Shown: positions 44,527 to 54,129 of the stretch, piece by piece
How the letters are laid out: each line of letters starts with the position of its first letter
Numbering within the stretch: the first letter of the stretch is position 1
Translations under genes and position numbers: made by a program
Notes under the pieces: generated by a model
Database searches by the model: none
The model's input: the letters and a program-made list of their open reading frames with translations, nothing else
What the model was told of the DNA's origin: nothing
Origin: Dehalobacter alkaniphilus
GTDB lineage: Bacteria > Bacillota > Desulfitobacteriia > Desulfitobacteriales > Syntrophobotulaceae
Length of the DNA: 64,000 nucleotides
Assembly (NCBI GenBank): GCA_040500365.1
Contig: CP148031.1
Coordinates: 2,604,001 to 2,668,000 of the forward strand
Direction of reading: 5' to 3'

Positions 44527-46443
44527 TTAATTCGTTTGCAGTTCAACCATCTTCGCTTGAATTGCCTTCAATAAATCCTGCCAGGTCTTGTTATATTTTT
44601 TAAGGAACGGGATTGGATCAATATGATCTGTTTCCCGATAGGCATAAGAGATATCCATATGACTGAAGATATCTTCTTGGGGGTCCCAACCATATCGGAT
44701 ACAAGCATCTGCAACCAAAAGAACGGTCTGATCCCAGACTTTTTTAAATTGCTCGGGCTGATTCCCTTCCGGTTCACACATTTCTACGGAAAGGTACCTT
44801 TGGTTGGCTGTTTGAGCAGCATGCCAGGCCATCTCGTCTTCCTGAATCATTTGCACGGTTTCAGTCCAATCCGCAACATAATGGGTAGAGGAATAACGGT
44901 TGGGGTAATTAAAATATTGAACTATTTTCTGCGCGGTGGCCCCAGGATCCGCTGTGGAATGAATGACAAATCCTTTTGGGGATAAAGGCGTAGTCGGCCG
45001 GTTGTAAGAGAGCAGCTGTATCCCCACTTTAAGACTCGGGAAACGAACCGGAAGCGTCCTTGACTCCGTAAGACTTCCTGAGCTTGGTCTGAGAATCCCT
45101 GAGCCATCTGCATCCGCGATCACCTTAAAACTGTAGTTGCCAACGTCCTGAACGCTTTTGTCATTGAGTGTCAGGATTATTTTTTGACCGGTCGTAACGT
45201 TCAGTCCCGATATCTTGACCCTTCGTCCAGCATCGGAAATCTGTTCAGAGGTCAATGAATTCATGGTTCCGTTTATCGTGATTTTATCCTGTCCGGCTAT
45301 TGCCAAGTACCTATCCGGAAGGAAGAACTCCACGGTTCCGTTGTTCATGTTCTCCCCAGGAAGATAGACCAGGTAAATATTCTTGGTGGCTCCCGCGATT
45401 GTACTCGCCGGAGATACTGAAAGTTTGCCATCGTTGGTATTGGCTAAATTAATGATCCGCTGCAGTACCGAAGATCTAACTGCATTCTCTCCTCCAAGTC
45501 CCGTCACAACCGTAAAAGGTGTGATCTTCCCTTTGAGATATTTTTGCGTAACCTCCGGCAGGGTGTCACGCACGAGAATAAGCGGGGATGATGACTTAGC
45601 CGCCAGTACAGCACCGGTTAAAGCATCGGCGAACTCTGTTCCTTTGGGCCCCTCACCCACCGCGACAAACAAGCGGGAAAGGTCCAATTGGCCGGAAAAG
45701 TGCTCTAAAACTGCTACATTGGTGGCATAACGGTCAGAACCAGCTAACCGGAAAGCTCCCGGCACTTGTTGGGCTACCCCCTCGCTGATTACGCCTGTAC
45801 CTCCAACAATATAGGCTTGCTGAGTGGTCTGTCTTTGCACATATTCCTTAACGCTTTGCGGCAGCCTGTCTTTACCGGCGAGTAAGATCGGTATTTCCGC
45901 TTGAGCTGCCACCACCGCAATGGAGAGTGCATCCGGATAATTCTTCCCTGTCGCCAGAATCATCTTATTGCTGTTTAACGCTTCGGCAATCTTTACCGAG
46001 GTCTCATAACGGTCTTTACCGGCGAGACGAACAATCTCGATCACACCGGCTTCACGCAACGTTGTCTCAATCTCCGCAGAGATGCTCGAAGTCCCGCCTG
46101 TAATAAATACGCGCTTGACACCAAGCCGTTGAATCTCACTCCGTGCATCAGCATTCAGGGATTGAGACTCAGTCAGTAGGATCGGAGCATGATACTTCGC
46201 CGCCAGTGGTCCCGCGCAGAGAGCGTCTGCAAAGTCATCGCCGCGGGCCAAGACAGCATACTCCGACGATTCCCATCCTTTCTGAGAAATGGCTGCCGCT
46301 GTGGCATAACGGTCTGAACCATAGATTCGATCGATTTGAGTCGTATCTGCATTCGCTGCGCTTGTCATCCATCCGGTGAAAAAAAGAAAACAAAGCATAA
46401 GCAATCCACCGAACCGAAGATACCGTAATAATTTTATGTACAA
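44527..46443 (-). CDS. N-acetylmuramoyl-L-alanine amidase with cell wall binding repeats
   Basis: About 638 residues from a TTG start (46443) behind GAGGAAAG. The upstream extension lacks a site. A signal peptide (LRYLRFGGLLMLCFLFFTG) precedes three CW_binding_2 repeats (IDRIYGSDRYATAAAISQKG, IVRLAGKDRYETSVKIAEAL, AFRLAGSDRYATNVAVLEHF), a region of low identity, and a C-terminal amidase_2 domain (GFVIHSTADPGATAQ, SVEMCEPEGNQ, IFSHMDISYAYRETDHIDP) with zinc-ligand His/His/Asp. It cleaves peptidoglycan at the cell surface. Confidence 0.93.
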   Translation of the reverse strand: MYIKLLRYLRFGGLLMLCFLFFTGWMTSAANADTTQIDRIYGSDRYATAAAISQKGWESSEYAVLARGDDFADALCAGPLAAKYHAPILLTESQSLNADARSEIQRLGVKRVFITGGTSSISAEIETTLREAGVIEIVRLAGKDRYETSVKIAEALNSNKMILATGKNYPDALSIAVVAAQAEIPILLAGKDRLPQSVKEYVQRQTTQQAYIVGGTGVISEGVAQQVPGAFRLAGSDRYATNVAVLEHFSGQLDLSRLFVAVGEGPKGTEFADALTGAVLAAKSSSPLILVRDTLPEVTQKYLKGKITPFTVVTGLGGENAVRSSVLQRIINLANTNDGKLSVSPASTIAGATKNIYLVYLPGENMNNGTVEFFLPDRYLAIAGQDKITINGTMNSLTSEQISDAGRRVKISGLNVTTGQKIILTLNDKSVQDVGNYSFKVIADADGSGILRPSSGSLTESRTLPVRFPSLKVGIQLLSYNRPTTPLSPKGFVIHSTADPGATAQKIVQYFNYPNRYSSTHYVADWTETVQMIQEDEMAWHAAQTANQRYLSVEMCEPEGNQPEQFKKVWDQTVLLVADACIRYGWDPQEDIFSHMDISYAYRETDHIDPIPFLKKYNKTWQDLLKAIQAKMVELQTN

Positions 46444-46559
46444 TCTGCTTTCCTCTTTTGTTTTATTTCTTGCCAAATCATGATGTTTCCATAAGAGAAT
46501 TGTACTATATTCGTTCCTTTCACCACTAGTTGATATGTTTTCCTCTTTTAGAAATAGAT

Positions 46560-46597
46560 GTAAAACCTCCAAACAAAAAATTGTAAGGAGGTTTTAC
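46560..46597 (-). terminator. Terminator after GyrI-like gene
   Basis: GTAAAACCTCC pairs with GGAGGTTTTAC around a 16-base loop, close to the stop of the GyrI-like gene. Confidence 0.6.
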
Positions 46598-46609
46598 AAA
46601 TCCAGGATT

Positions 46610-47071
46610 TTATTTTTGAATAACCGGCATTACAATTTTGGTCAGAAGTTCACTCTCCGGAACATCGCTGGGGGCATTATAGTAATATTCGTAATACTCG
46701 CCTGCCGGTTTGCAGCCATTTTCTTCGATCCAGCGGAACATTTCGTTATAAGGCTGCTGCATCCCGCTATAGGGTCCTTTGTAAATGCAGCTGACAAATT
46801 TGCCGGCTGGAATCTCCCGAGGATGAATGTCCTCCTTATCCGGGAAAAGCTTAGCAACGGGGAACCCCATTTCTACATCCAAGTTCTCCATATCCAGGTT
46901 GTAGTAGGCGGTATATGGAGCATCGACCGGCTGGACACCCAGTTCATTCAGATACCCCATGATCTTCCCATAGCTTTCGCCAATCACTTTCGGCAGTTCG
47001 GCCACGGCCGTTTTCGTCCTGACCATCAGAGCAGGTTGAGCTTTACGCTCCGAAAGTTCAATTTGAAACAT
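46610..47071 (-). CDS. GyrI-like small-molecule-binding protein
   Basis: 153 residues, stand-alone effector-binding domain (MFQIELSERKAQPALMVRTK, YYNLDMENLDVEMGFPV, YKGPYSGMQQPYNEMFRWIEENG, ELLTKIVMPV). Such proteins bind drugs or dyes, often near MerR/AraC regulators. It follows the WYL regulator and may be its target. Confidence 0.85.
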   Translation of the reverse strand: MFQIELSERKAQPALMVRTKTAVAELPKVIGESYGKIMGYLNELGVQPVDAPYTAYYNLDMENLDVEMGFPVAKLFPDKEDIHPREIPAGKFVSCIYKGPYSGMQQPYNEMFRWIEENGCKPAGEYYEYYYNAPSDVPESELLTKIVMPVIQK

Positions 47072-47171
47072 GACACTTTTCTCCCTTTCAAATATTTTTG
47101 TTCCATTAAGTTTTCACTATCTCTAAGTTTTCACTACCTCTATCTTACTGGAATGTATTGACAATAGGATG

Positions 47172-48086
47172 TCATATTTGAGGAGCTTCGTATTTTTCTA
47201 GAGCCTGTTTTAACCGTTCGGTCACGATACGCCGGATATGTACAGGCTCCAATACTTCAACATAGCTGCCAAAAGAAAGGATATAGCCATAGACCCACTC
47301 ATCTTCCGGAAAGTCCACCTCGACGACCAAAGTGCCGTCCTCATTTTTCGTAATGAGTTCTTCGGCAAAATCATCGTAAATCCGGTTTAAGATCCTAGGC
47401 TGAAACTTTAGTTTAAGATGGACAGAATCCGGTAGGCCGCTTGCCTCTTCTTCCCATTCCGGACAAAGCCTCGGGGTAAATGTTTCTTCCAAGACCGTAA
47501 CGTTTTTAACTCTGGTCAGACGAAAAATGCGGTGCTCTTCCCGCTTACGGCAGTAAGCAATTAAATACCAGGTATGGCCTTTGTACAGCAGCCTCTCCGG
47601 CTCAGCCGAACGGCTGCTTTTTAGGCCATTGGAATTTACGTAATCAAAGGAAATTACCCTGTGCTGCCAAATCGCTTCTTTAATATCGTTGAATTTATTC
47701 TTTTCATTGGGCGTGCTGCTCCAATATGAGAAATCGATCTCGATCCGATCTTTGCGGGAGGGCTCCTTAAACACTGCTCCAAGTTTTGTCAGGATATCCT
47801 CACTTTGCGGATATCTGGTAGCTTGCAGGGTCTGCAAAGCAAGCAGCAAACCGTCCCTCTCCTGCTCACTGATCATGACCTTGCTCAGAGAATACTCCTC
47901 CAGCAGCGATATTCCCCCGCCGTTGCCTCTGGTCATCACCACCGGAACTCCGGACGTGGATAGAATATCAACATCCCGGTAAATCGTCCGCACAGATACC
48001 TGGAACCGGTCGGAGAGTTCACCGGCAGTGATGGTCCCTTTATTCAATAAAAGAATAATCATTTCCAAAAGCCGGTTGATCTTCAT
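47172..48086 (-). CDS. HTH/WYL-domain transcriptional regulator (YafY type)
   Basis: 304 residues. N-terminal HTH (KINRLLEMIILLLNKGTITAGELSDRFQVSVRTIYRDVDIL) and WYL domain (VISFDYVNSNGLKSSRSAEPERLLYKGHTWYLIAYCRKREEHRIFRL). The start at 48086 is favoured because it begins just before the HTH; the upstream frame from 48191 would add 35 residues. It is upstream of the GyrI-like gene and probably regulates it. Confidence 0.9.
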   Translation of the reverse strand: MKINRLLEMIILLLNKGTITAGELSDRFQVSVRTIYRDVDILSTSGVPVVMTRGNGGGISLLEEYSLSKVMISEQERDGLLLALQTLQATRYPQSEDILTKLGAVFKEPSRKDRIEIDFSYWSSTPNEKNKFNDIKEAIWQHRVISFDYVNSNGLKSSRSAEPERLLYKGHTWYLIAYCRKREEHRIFRLTRVKNVTVLEETFTPRLCPEWEEEASGLPDSVHLKLKFQPRILNRIYDDFAEELITKNEDGTLVVEVDFPEDEWVYGYILSFGSYVEVLEPVHIRRIVTERLKQALEKYEAPQI

Positions 48087-48495
48087 CGTTTCACCGTCTT
48101 TCCATGTCAGATTTTTGTCGGCGCTATAACCCTCAATAAAAATAACCGGACGAAAAAAGAGCTGCCTGTCAGAGGTTTGATAGGCCGTCATCTACTACCT
48201 GATGTATACCTCCGGCTTTTTGCCTCTCTTAGAACATATGTTCTATTGGTATTTTATACCACAACAAGATTAAATGCAAGAATTTTGAGGTTAAAATTAA
48301 ATGTTTTTTCATCCTGACAAATCTTAATAATCTAAATATATAGGAGGCCAAGTGGCTGATAGGAGATCTCGCCTATTGCTATTTATTCAATAATAGCTAA
48401 TACTAAATACCAGAGTTTTTTTATACATAATGGCAATTATCTTTTGGAAATATCCTCGCTTACTCAAAATAATATGATCATGAAGGGGTTAACAG
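48087..48495. other. Intergenic region between divergent genes
   Basis: About 400 bases of promoter region for the divergent WYL regulator and pseudouridine synthase genes. A partial palindrome (ATAGGAGATCTCGCCTAT, near 48359) is the only structure noted. Confidence 0.35.
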
Positions 48496-49416
48496 ATGAA
48501 AAAAGCAAATTCCAAACATCGTCCTGAGAAACAAACTTCCCTTATCGTTGATAAAGAAAATGAATTGTTAAAATTCCTTATCGCTCAGTTGCCACAAAAA
48601 GGGAGAAACTCTATCAAGTCACTTCTCGCCCATCGCCAGATTTCTGTAGACGGCGAGGTAACAACTTTGTTTAACTATCCGTTGGTTGCAGGTCAAAAGG
48701 TTATCATTAATCGGAGCAAAGTCTATCAAGAAAGAAGAGAGCTCAAGCCCCTGGGGCTAAAGATTTTCTTTGAAGATGAATATCTTATCATCATAGAAAA
48801 ACCTGCCGGAATGCTTTCGATCGCGACCGACAGAGAAAAGGAATTAACAGCTTATAACGTTTTAAGTACACATATCAAAAAAAGAGATAATCAGAGTCGG
48901 GTTTTTATTGTACATCGGCTGGATAAAGAAACCTCCGGGGTCATGATGTTTGCCAAAAGCGAAGAGATAAAGGAAAAGCTCCAAAACGCCTGGAAGGAAG
49001 TTGTTCTGGAAAGAAGTTATGCCGTGGTTGTTCATGGTCCCCTAACCGACGATCAAGGGATCATTACCTCTTGGTTAACAGAAAATAAAGCGCTTCGAAT
49101 GTACTCCAGCAAGACTCCCAATGGTGGGCAAAAAGCCGTGACCCATTACAAGGTATTGGAAAAAAACAATTCCTATTCTTTATTAGAGGTAAAACTGGAG
49201 ACCGGCCGCAAAAATCAAATACGTATTCATATGCAGGACATCGGGCACAGTGTTATCGGGGATATAAAATATGGAGGAGTAAAGAGCAGCATCAACCGGT
49301 TAGGACTTCATGCTCACATCCTGGCTTTCAAGCATCCGGTAACCAATGAAATCATGCATTTTGAAAGTCCGATTCCTAAAGGGTTCTTGAGTCTCTTTCA
49401 TAAAAAAATAAAATAA
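48496..49416 (+). CDS. Pseudouridine synthase, RluA family
   Basis: 306 residues. S4-like RNA-binding N-terminus (LLKFLIAQLPQKGRNSIKSLLAHRQISVDGE) and catalytic domain with the Asp motif HRLDKETSGVMMFAKS. It isomerises uridine in rRNA or tRNA. The exact target is not clear (RluC/RluD/RluA alternatives). A GAAGGGG site lies before the ATG. Confidence 0.92.
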   Translation: MKKANSKHRPEKQTSLIVDKENELLKFLIAQLPQKGRNSIKSLLAHRQISVDGEVTTLFNYPLVAGQKVIINRSKVYQERRELKPLGLKIFFEDEYLIIIEKPAGMLSIATDREKELTAYNVLSTHIKKRDNQSRVFIVHRLDKETSGVMMFAKSEEIKEKLQNAWKEVVLERSYAVVVHGPLTDDQGIITSWLTENKALRMYSSKTPNGGQKAVTHYKVLEKNNSYSLLEVKLETGRKNQIRIHMQDIGHSVIGDIKYGGVKSSINRLGLHAHILAFKHPVTNEIMHFESPIPKGFLSLFHKKIK

Positions 49417-49422
49417 GTGATC

Positions 49423-49617
49423 CTAAGGAATGATTTGCTTTACTCGACCTACAATGCCATTACTTAGCCGGACTTTAATTCCATGAGGATGATTCGATGA
49501 ATTGGTTAGAATATCTTTAACGATTCCTTCGGTCAATTTTTCTGTTCGCTGATCTTGTTTTTGTACGATTAAAACATGTGTACCGGGCTTAATATTTGCA
49601 CGGTTATTTCCATCCAT
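49423..49617 (-). CDS. YwbE-family (DUF2196) protein
   Basis: 64 residues from the ATG at 49617 (AGGTG site). A GTG at 49629 is also possible. RANIKPGTHVLIVQKQDQRTEKLTEGIVKDILTNSSNHPHGIKVRL is the YwbE pattern, a small SH3-like barrel of unknown role. It is convergent with the RluA gene and separated from it by only a few bases. Confidence 0.82.
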   Translation of the reverse strand: MDGNNRANIKPGTHVLIVQKQDQRTEKLTEGIVKDILTNSSNHPHGIKVRLSNGIVGRVKQIIP

Positions 49618-49655
49618 TAATATAAACACCTACTTATTACTAATTTTTCCGGCAG

Positions 49656-50390
49656 CTAAATCTCAGAAAATATATCAGGTAACAGTATCTCCAAACCTGG
49701 AAAGACAGTCGATTGGATCGTATCACCCTGTTGGTAGCTTTGCGGGTAATTGATGTCTCTTTCTTCAGAAAAAGAATATTGAAGAATACTTTTGTTTTCC
49801 AGGTTTACAACCCAGTATTCTAAAACGCCACTTTTCATATAGAGATTTAATTTTGCTACCAGATCTTTGGCTTTGGTAGATGGCGACAAGACTTCGACCG
49901 CCAGTGTCGGTATACCTTCATACTTGTTCTTCTCATTCACCTTGTCTTCATCACAGATCACGACGACATCCGGCTGAACCACATTCGGATCTTCTTCGAA
50001 CTTCGTCGCATAACCAAATAGCCGGACATCCAAGGGTGCGGTTAAGGAACGGCAAGGTTTTCCCTTAAAATAGTTATAAAAACAACCTGAAATTTCGTTA
50101 ACGACTACCTGATGGGTGAATGATGGCGACGCTAACAGATAGATCTCACCGTCGATCAGTTCATACCTTTGATCAGAGGACTCCACCAGCTCCATGTATT
50201 CTTCATAGCTTACCTTTTTGGTAGGTTGATATTTTTTTGCCTCTTCATGGACAAGAAAATAGTCCGGTTCGTTATAGCGGATGAGTTTGGCAACACTCTT
50301 GCCGTTCTTTGTAATAATAATATCTTCCTTCTCTACCAGAGAAAGATATTTTCCAAAAGCATTTTGCATATCTGTGGTATTAATACGCAT
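49656..50390 (-). CDS. Fusion of Phd/YefM-type antitoxin domain and Uma2 nuclease-fold domain
   Basis: 244 residues. Residues 1-42 (INTTDMQNAFGKYLSLVEKEDIIITKNGKSVAKLIR) match Phd/YefM antitoxins, which bind DNA and autoregulate. Residues about 60-240 are a Uma2 (DUF820) domain: YELIDGEIYLLASPSFTHQ, DPNVVQPDVVVICDE, PTLAVEVLSPSTKAKD with PD-(D/E)xK-like acidic residues and AVEV. The joined form lacks a separate toxin. It may be a solitary regulator-nuclease, or a domesticated element. Confidence 0.85.
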   Translation of the reverse strand: MRINTTDMQNAFGKYLSLVEKEDIIITKNGKSVAKLIRYNEPDYFLVHEEAKKYQPTKKVSYEEYMELVESSDQRYELIDGEIYLLASPSFTHQVVVNEISGCFYNYFKGKPCRSLTAPLDVRLFGYATKFEEDPNVVQPDVVVICDEDKVNEKNKYEGIPTLAVEVLSPSTKAKDLVAKLNLYMKSGVLEYWVVNLENKSILQYSFSEERDINYPQSYQQGDTIQSTVFPGLEILLPDIFSEI

Positions 50391-50538
50391 AGGATCACCT
50401 TCATCCTGAATTTACTAATTTAGGTATAATTATAAAAAATATTAGCTACTATGTCAACTTATTATTAGCTAATGTTCTTCTCTCACATTTTTATAAAGCG
50501 AGAATGATCTCGCTTTCTTCCGAGAAAGGAGTAGTTCA

Positions 50539-51903
50539 ATGGAAATACATGAAATCACCGAAAACCAACACCGCTATTTTTTCAGCGGCAAGACTCGCCC
50601 TGTAGAATTCAGAATCTCGGCACTCCGAAAATTGCAACGTGCCTTGCGCGAAAATGAGGATGGTTTATGTACTGCAATGATGCAGGACTTCAATAAGCCA
50701 CCCTTCGAAACCTATATGACGGAAATCGGTATTGTATTGGATGAAATCAGATTCCATATTCGTCATCTGCCCGGATGGTCAAGAGAACGCAAGGTCAGAA
50801 CGCCCCTCTCCCAGTTCCACGCCAAAAGCTTCCTATCACCAGAGCCTTATGGCGTAGTGCTGATTATAGCACCGTGGAATTACCCGATACATCTTTGCCT
50901 TGAACCGTTAATCGGTGCAATATCCGGCGGGAACTGTGCGGTCCTCAAGCCTTCCGCTTATACTCCCAATACCAGCCGCATTTTAGCTAAAATAATTTCC
51001 GATATTTTTGACCCTGAGTATATCACAGTCATCGAGGGCGGCAGAAATGAAAATCAGGCGCTGCTGGATGAAAAATTCGACTACATCTTTTTCACCGGAA
51101 GCGTGGCCGTAGGGAAAACCGTCATGGAGGCCGCATCCAAAAACCTCACACCTGTGACGCTGGAGCTGGGAGGAAAAAGCCCTGTTATTGTGACCGAGAC
51201 AGCCAATTTGCATCTGGCAGCAAAGCGTATCGCCTTCGGCAAAGTGCTTAATGCCGGGCAAACCTGTGTCGAACCAGATTATCTGATGATCCATGAGTCC
51301 GTCAGGGATTGCTTTCTAACCGAATACGCCAATGCCCTAAAAAATTTTTTCCCTTCGGCAGATATGTCCGACATGCCGGTGATTGTAAATGAAAAGCATT
51401 TTAAGCGCCTTGTCGGGCTGATGGACGGCGCAACCAAGGCCATAGGCGGCGGATATGTCGAGCCAAGGCGTTTTATTGAACCAACCGTATTGATCGACGT
51501 TGGACCCGAATCTCCCATCATGCAGGAAGAAATCTTCGGTCCCATTTTACCCGTGATGACCTATACAGATATCGAAACGGTTATTGAATATATCCGGAGC
51601 CATCCCAAGCCTCTGGCGCTCTATTTGTTCACCTCAAGCAAAGCGATGGAGGATAAAATCCTGGAAACCTGTTCCTTTGGCGGCGGCTGTATCAACGATA
51701 CGATCATCCATCTAGCCACACCGCACATGGGCTTCGGCGGTGTGGGATATTCCGGCATGGGTCAATATCATGGCAAACTCAGCTTTGATACTTTCACGCA
51801 TTATCGCAGCATTGTCAAAAAGTCCACTTGGCTTGATCTGTCCATGAGATATCACCCTTATACAGATGAAAAGTTCAAACTAATCAAGCGTTTTTTGAAG
51901 TAG
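50539..51903 (+). CDS. Aldehyde dehydrogenase (NAD(P)+-dependent)
   Basis: 454 residues. Key motifs: VLIIAPWNYPIHLCLEPL (Asn169-type), FFTGSVAVGKTVM, VTLELGGKSPVIV (Glu general base), FGKVLNAGQTCVEPDYLMI (catalytic Cys), MQEEIFGPILPVMTY. Fatty-aldehyde-type ALDH (class 3). GAGAAAGGAG precedes the ATG. The substrate is not defined. Confidence 0.94.
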   Translation: MEIHEITENQHRYFFSGKTRPVEFRISALRKLQRALRENEDGLCTAMMQDFNKPPFETYMTEIGIVLDEIRFHIRHLPGWSRERKVRTPLSQFHAKSFLSPEPYGVVLIIAPWNYPIHLCLEPLIGAISGGNCAVLKPSAYTPNTSRILAKIISDIFDPEYITVIEGGRNENQALLDEKFDYIFFTGSVAVGKTVMEAASKNLTPVTLELGGKSPVIVTETANLHLAAKRIAFGKVLNAGQTCVEPDYLMIHESVRDCFLTEYANALKNFFPSADMSDMPVIVNEKHFKRLVGLMDGATKAIGGGYVEPRRFIEPTVLIDVGPESPIMQEEIFGPILPVMTYTDIETVIEYIRSHPKPLALYLFTSSKAMEDKILETCSFGGGCINDTIIHLATPHMGFGGVGYSGMGQYHGKLSFDTFTHYRSIVKKSTWLDLSMRYHPYTDEKFKLIKRFLK

Positions 51904-51918
51904 AGGTATTATTCTTTC

Positions 51919-52251
51919 ATGGCAATTGCTGCTACGGAGCAGAATAGCCCGAACGTACAATCCCCGTCCTGCTATGACAAAATGATCGACAAAATATCGC
52001 AAGAAAAGGGAATTTCTAAGGAAGAAGCTAAAGTTCGATTAGAGGCAAAGCTCAAGGAGATCGCCCAGAAAAAAGGTATTACGGTCGAAGAACTGAAAAA
52101 GCGGATGGCGGAGGGAAAATGCTGCAAAGGCCACGGAAAAATGGATGAAGCGAAACTTAAGGAAATAGCTGAAAAAAAAGGCATAACGGTTGAAGAGCTA
52201 AAGCAGAGGATAGAAGAACACCATAGCAACAAGGAAAAAGCTCTTCAGTAG
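51919..52251 (+). CDS. Hypothetical protein with tandem KKGITVEELK repeats
   Basis: 110 residues, charged and predicted helical. The unit AKLKEIAQKKGITVEELKKRM occurs twice (residues about 50 and 80) around a CCKGHGK segment, and a related unit (ISQEKGISKEEAKVRL) precedes them. It begins 15 nt after the aldehyde dehydrogenase stop and is likely co-transcribed with it. I do not recognise a family beyond a resemblance to short helical DNA- or protein-binding repeats. Confidence 0.7.
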   Translation: MAIAATEQNSPNVQSPSCYDKMIDKISQEKGISKEEAKVRLEAKLKEIAQKKGITVEELKKRMAEGKCCKGHGKMDEAKLKEIAEKKGITVEELKQRIEEHHSNKEKALQ

Positions 52252-52523
52252 CGGATAGACACCCTGCTGACAACATGATTATTCTTGCCCTTTCCTTTAC
52301 CATTCACCTCAATACTGATCCCTTTGAGCACTCATTTTCTTTTTTCCCGGGTTATCGTTCAGCATTTTTTGCAGGGCGTCGCGCCCGTAACACATACCAT
52401 TTTGGTAATGATCCTTTATTTCGTGGTACAATATATCGGGCGATTAGGATGTAACCGACAATAAGAAGCCTCACCGCTGACCATACCAGCGATAAACTGT
52501 GATTTGCAATCTGGGAGCAAGAT

Positions 52524-53045
52524 ATGATTTTCTTCGGACATTTAGGATTGACAGGATTAGCTGCAAAAGCAGTCGAAAAATCCTTAGGAAACATCAAAAT
52601 TGATTACAGAGTAGTCTTTGTCGGGTCCATTTTGCCCGACTTGATTGATAAACCTATCGGCCGTTTTTTGTTTGCCGAAACCTTCCATACCGGTAGAGTA
52701 TTTGCACACACGTTATTGTTTATCTTTCTCTTATTGGGGATTGGATACTATCGTTGGCATAGATATCAAAAAAGTGGTTGGTTGGTGTTGACCGGAAGCT
52801 GTCTTTTCCATGACGTATTTGACGCCATGTGGATGATTCCGGAGACATTTTATTGGCCGCTTTACGGCATGAAATTTTATGCGCCAACAGAAGGGTCATG
52901 GCTTCAAGCAGATTTGACCAGTCTAATGACCGATCCGGCATCTTATGTGCCGGAGATTACGGGGTTTATCATCATCCTGTATTTCATCCGAAAATTGATT
53001 GTACACCATAGGGCTAAGGCTTTCCTCAAAAACGGCGTACTATAA
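52524..53045 (+). CDS. Membrane-bound metal-dependent hydrolase (DUF457/YdjM-like)
   Basis: 173 residues. Motifs FFGHLGLTGLAAKAVEK, VGSILPDLIDKPIGRFL and FHTGRVFAHTLLFIFLLLG carry His and Asp residues of the YdjM family, with several TM helices. GGGAGCAAG precedes the ATG. The last bases overlap the convergent alkD gene by 6 nt. The function of the family is uncertain. Confidence 0.78.
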   Translation: MIFFGHLGLTGLAAKAVEKSLGNIKIDYRVVFVGSILPDLIDKPIGRFLFAETFHTGRVFAHTLLFIFLLLGIGYYRWHRYQKSGWLVLTGSCLFHDVFDAMWMIPETFYWPLYGMKFYAPTEGSWLQADLTSLMTDPASYVPEITGFIIILYFIRKLIVHHRAKAFLKNGVL

Positions 53046-53777
53046 AGAGCAGTGACTCGACCGCCCGGCACATGGATACATAGAGACTTGCGTTTTCAGC
53101 GTCCGCAGGTATGCCTTTGTTTCGTCGCCGATCCGGTAACTCTCAATCGCTTTCTGGATGGCTTTGTTGTGCGTCCACTTCTCCAAACGCTGTTCCTGTA
53201 TGTACGGCAAGACCGCTTCGTACTGCTTGGCCAATGCCGTTGCGAAATACCAGGCGATCATCATGTTGACATAGTATTCGTCCGACCGGATAACCGCCAC
53301 AAGCTCAAGCATCTCCGGCTGGAAATCGTCATCGAGATAGAAGCGCATCAGCATTCCGATCCCGAATCGTACCGTATAGGTCCGGCCGGATACCAGCCAT
53401 ACTTTGATTTTTTCGTAGAGTTCGGGCAGGTGCTTTTTGAATATCTTCGGTGAAATGAGGTCACAAGTTGCCCAGTTGTCTATGTACGGCAGAAACTCGT
53501 CAACGGCAGCAATAGCAGTATCATAATCCCTGATCGTTTCAATCAGGAAGCCGTGCAGGTTATTTTCTTCATGATACGCGTGCGGCAGGATATTCAGAAA
53601 CTCCGAAGCCTCCGGCGTTTTAGAAAACTCCCTGGCGAGCTTCCGCAGATCCGGCGTGCGGACGCCGATCACATTTTCCGGGTTCACCGTCGGCATGAGT
53701 TTGCACGCAAACTCTTTGTATTTCAGATCCCGCAGCTCGAATAGCCGGCGCAGTATCTCTTCTTCTTTGCCGCTCAT
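53040..53777 (-). CDS. DNA alkylation repair protein, AlkD-like
   Basis: 245 residues of HEAT-like helices. VNPENVIGVRTPDLRKLAREFS, DNWATCDLISPKIFKKHLPEL and FGIGMLMRFYLDDDF are typical of AlkD glycosylases that remove alkylated bases without flipping. The C-terminus carries a short extension (QVSMYPCAGRSSHCSL). GGGATAACG precedes the ATG. Confidence 0.88.
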   Translation of the reverse strand: MSGKEEEILRRLFELRDLKYKEFACKLMPTVNPENVIGVRTPDLRKLAREFSKTPEASEFLNILPHAYHEENNLHGFLIETIRDYDTAIAAVDEFLPYIDNWATCDLISPKIFKKHLPELYEKIKVWLVSGRTYTVRFGIGMLMRFYLDDDFQPEMLELVAVIRSDEYYVNMMIAWYFATALAKQYEAVLPYIQEQRLEKWTHNKAIQKAIESYRIGDETKAYLRTLKTQVSMYPCAGRSSHCSL

Positions 53778-53900
53778 ATCGTTATCCCTTTCATCAACAG
53801 AATGTTATTTTGGGATTTATCGGCTTGCCACCTGTTCAAAAATATCATTTGTTTCCATAGGATTCTCCTAATCAACAATATCCTTCACTAAAAAGAAATA
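53778..53900. other. Short intergenic segment before repeat copy 1
   Basis: Upstream region of alkD. Its end (AAAAAGAAATAG at 53889) resembles the 3' end of the holin-like toxin gene at 54637, and the preceding codons in that frame contain stops, so it may be a decayed toxin gene. Confidence 0.35.
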
Positions 53901-54020
53901 GACCGCCCTAAAGCGGCTGTTATGAGGAATCAGGTATCAGCATGGTTCCTCTTTGCTTATAGTATATACCATACTTAAGTTAAATCACATACTAACATAC
54001 TAATTGTAAAATTTTTGAAG
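53901..54020 (+). repeat. Direct repeat copy 1 of toxin-flanking unit
   Basis: About 120 bases beginning GACCGCCCTAAAGCGGCTG, then a stem GAGGAA...TTCCTC, a TATAGTATATA box and ending TAATTGTAAAATTTTTGAAG. The same order of elements is found at 54770-54881. The hairpin looks like a terminator on the plus strand. Confidence 0.75.
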
Positions 54021-54092
54021 ACACATCATCTCCTGCGTAAGATCATGGCTATAAAATTCATATGGTTACCCGCGCCATCGCTATATTAAAAC

Positions 54093-54114
54093 ACCCGAGG
54101 AAATTCTCCCTCGG
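54093..54114 (-). terminator. Terminator after small His/Pro-rich gene
   Basis: CCCGAGG pairs with CCTCGGG around an 8-base loop, followed on the minus strand by TGTTTTAA. It lies 16 nt after the stop of the gene at 54130, supporting that this gene is transcribed. Confidence 0.65.
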
Positions 54115-54129
54115 GCTTCCTTAAAAAAT

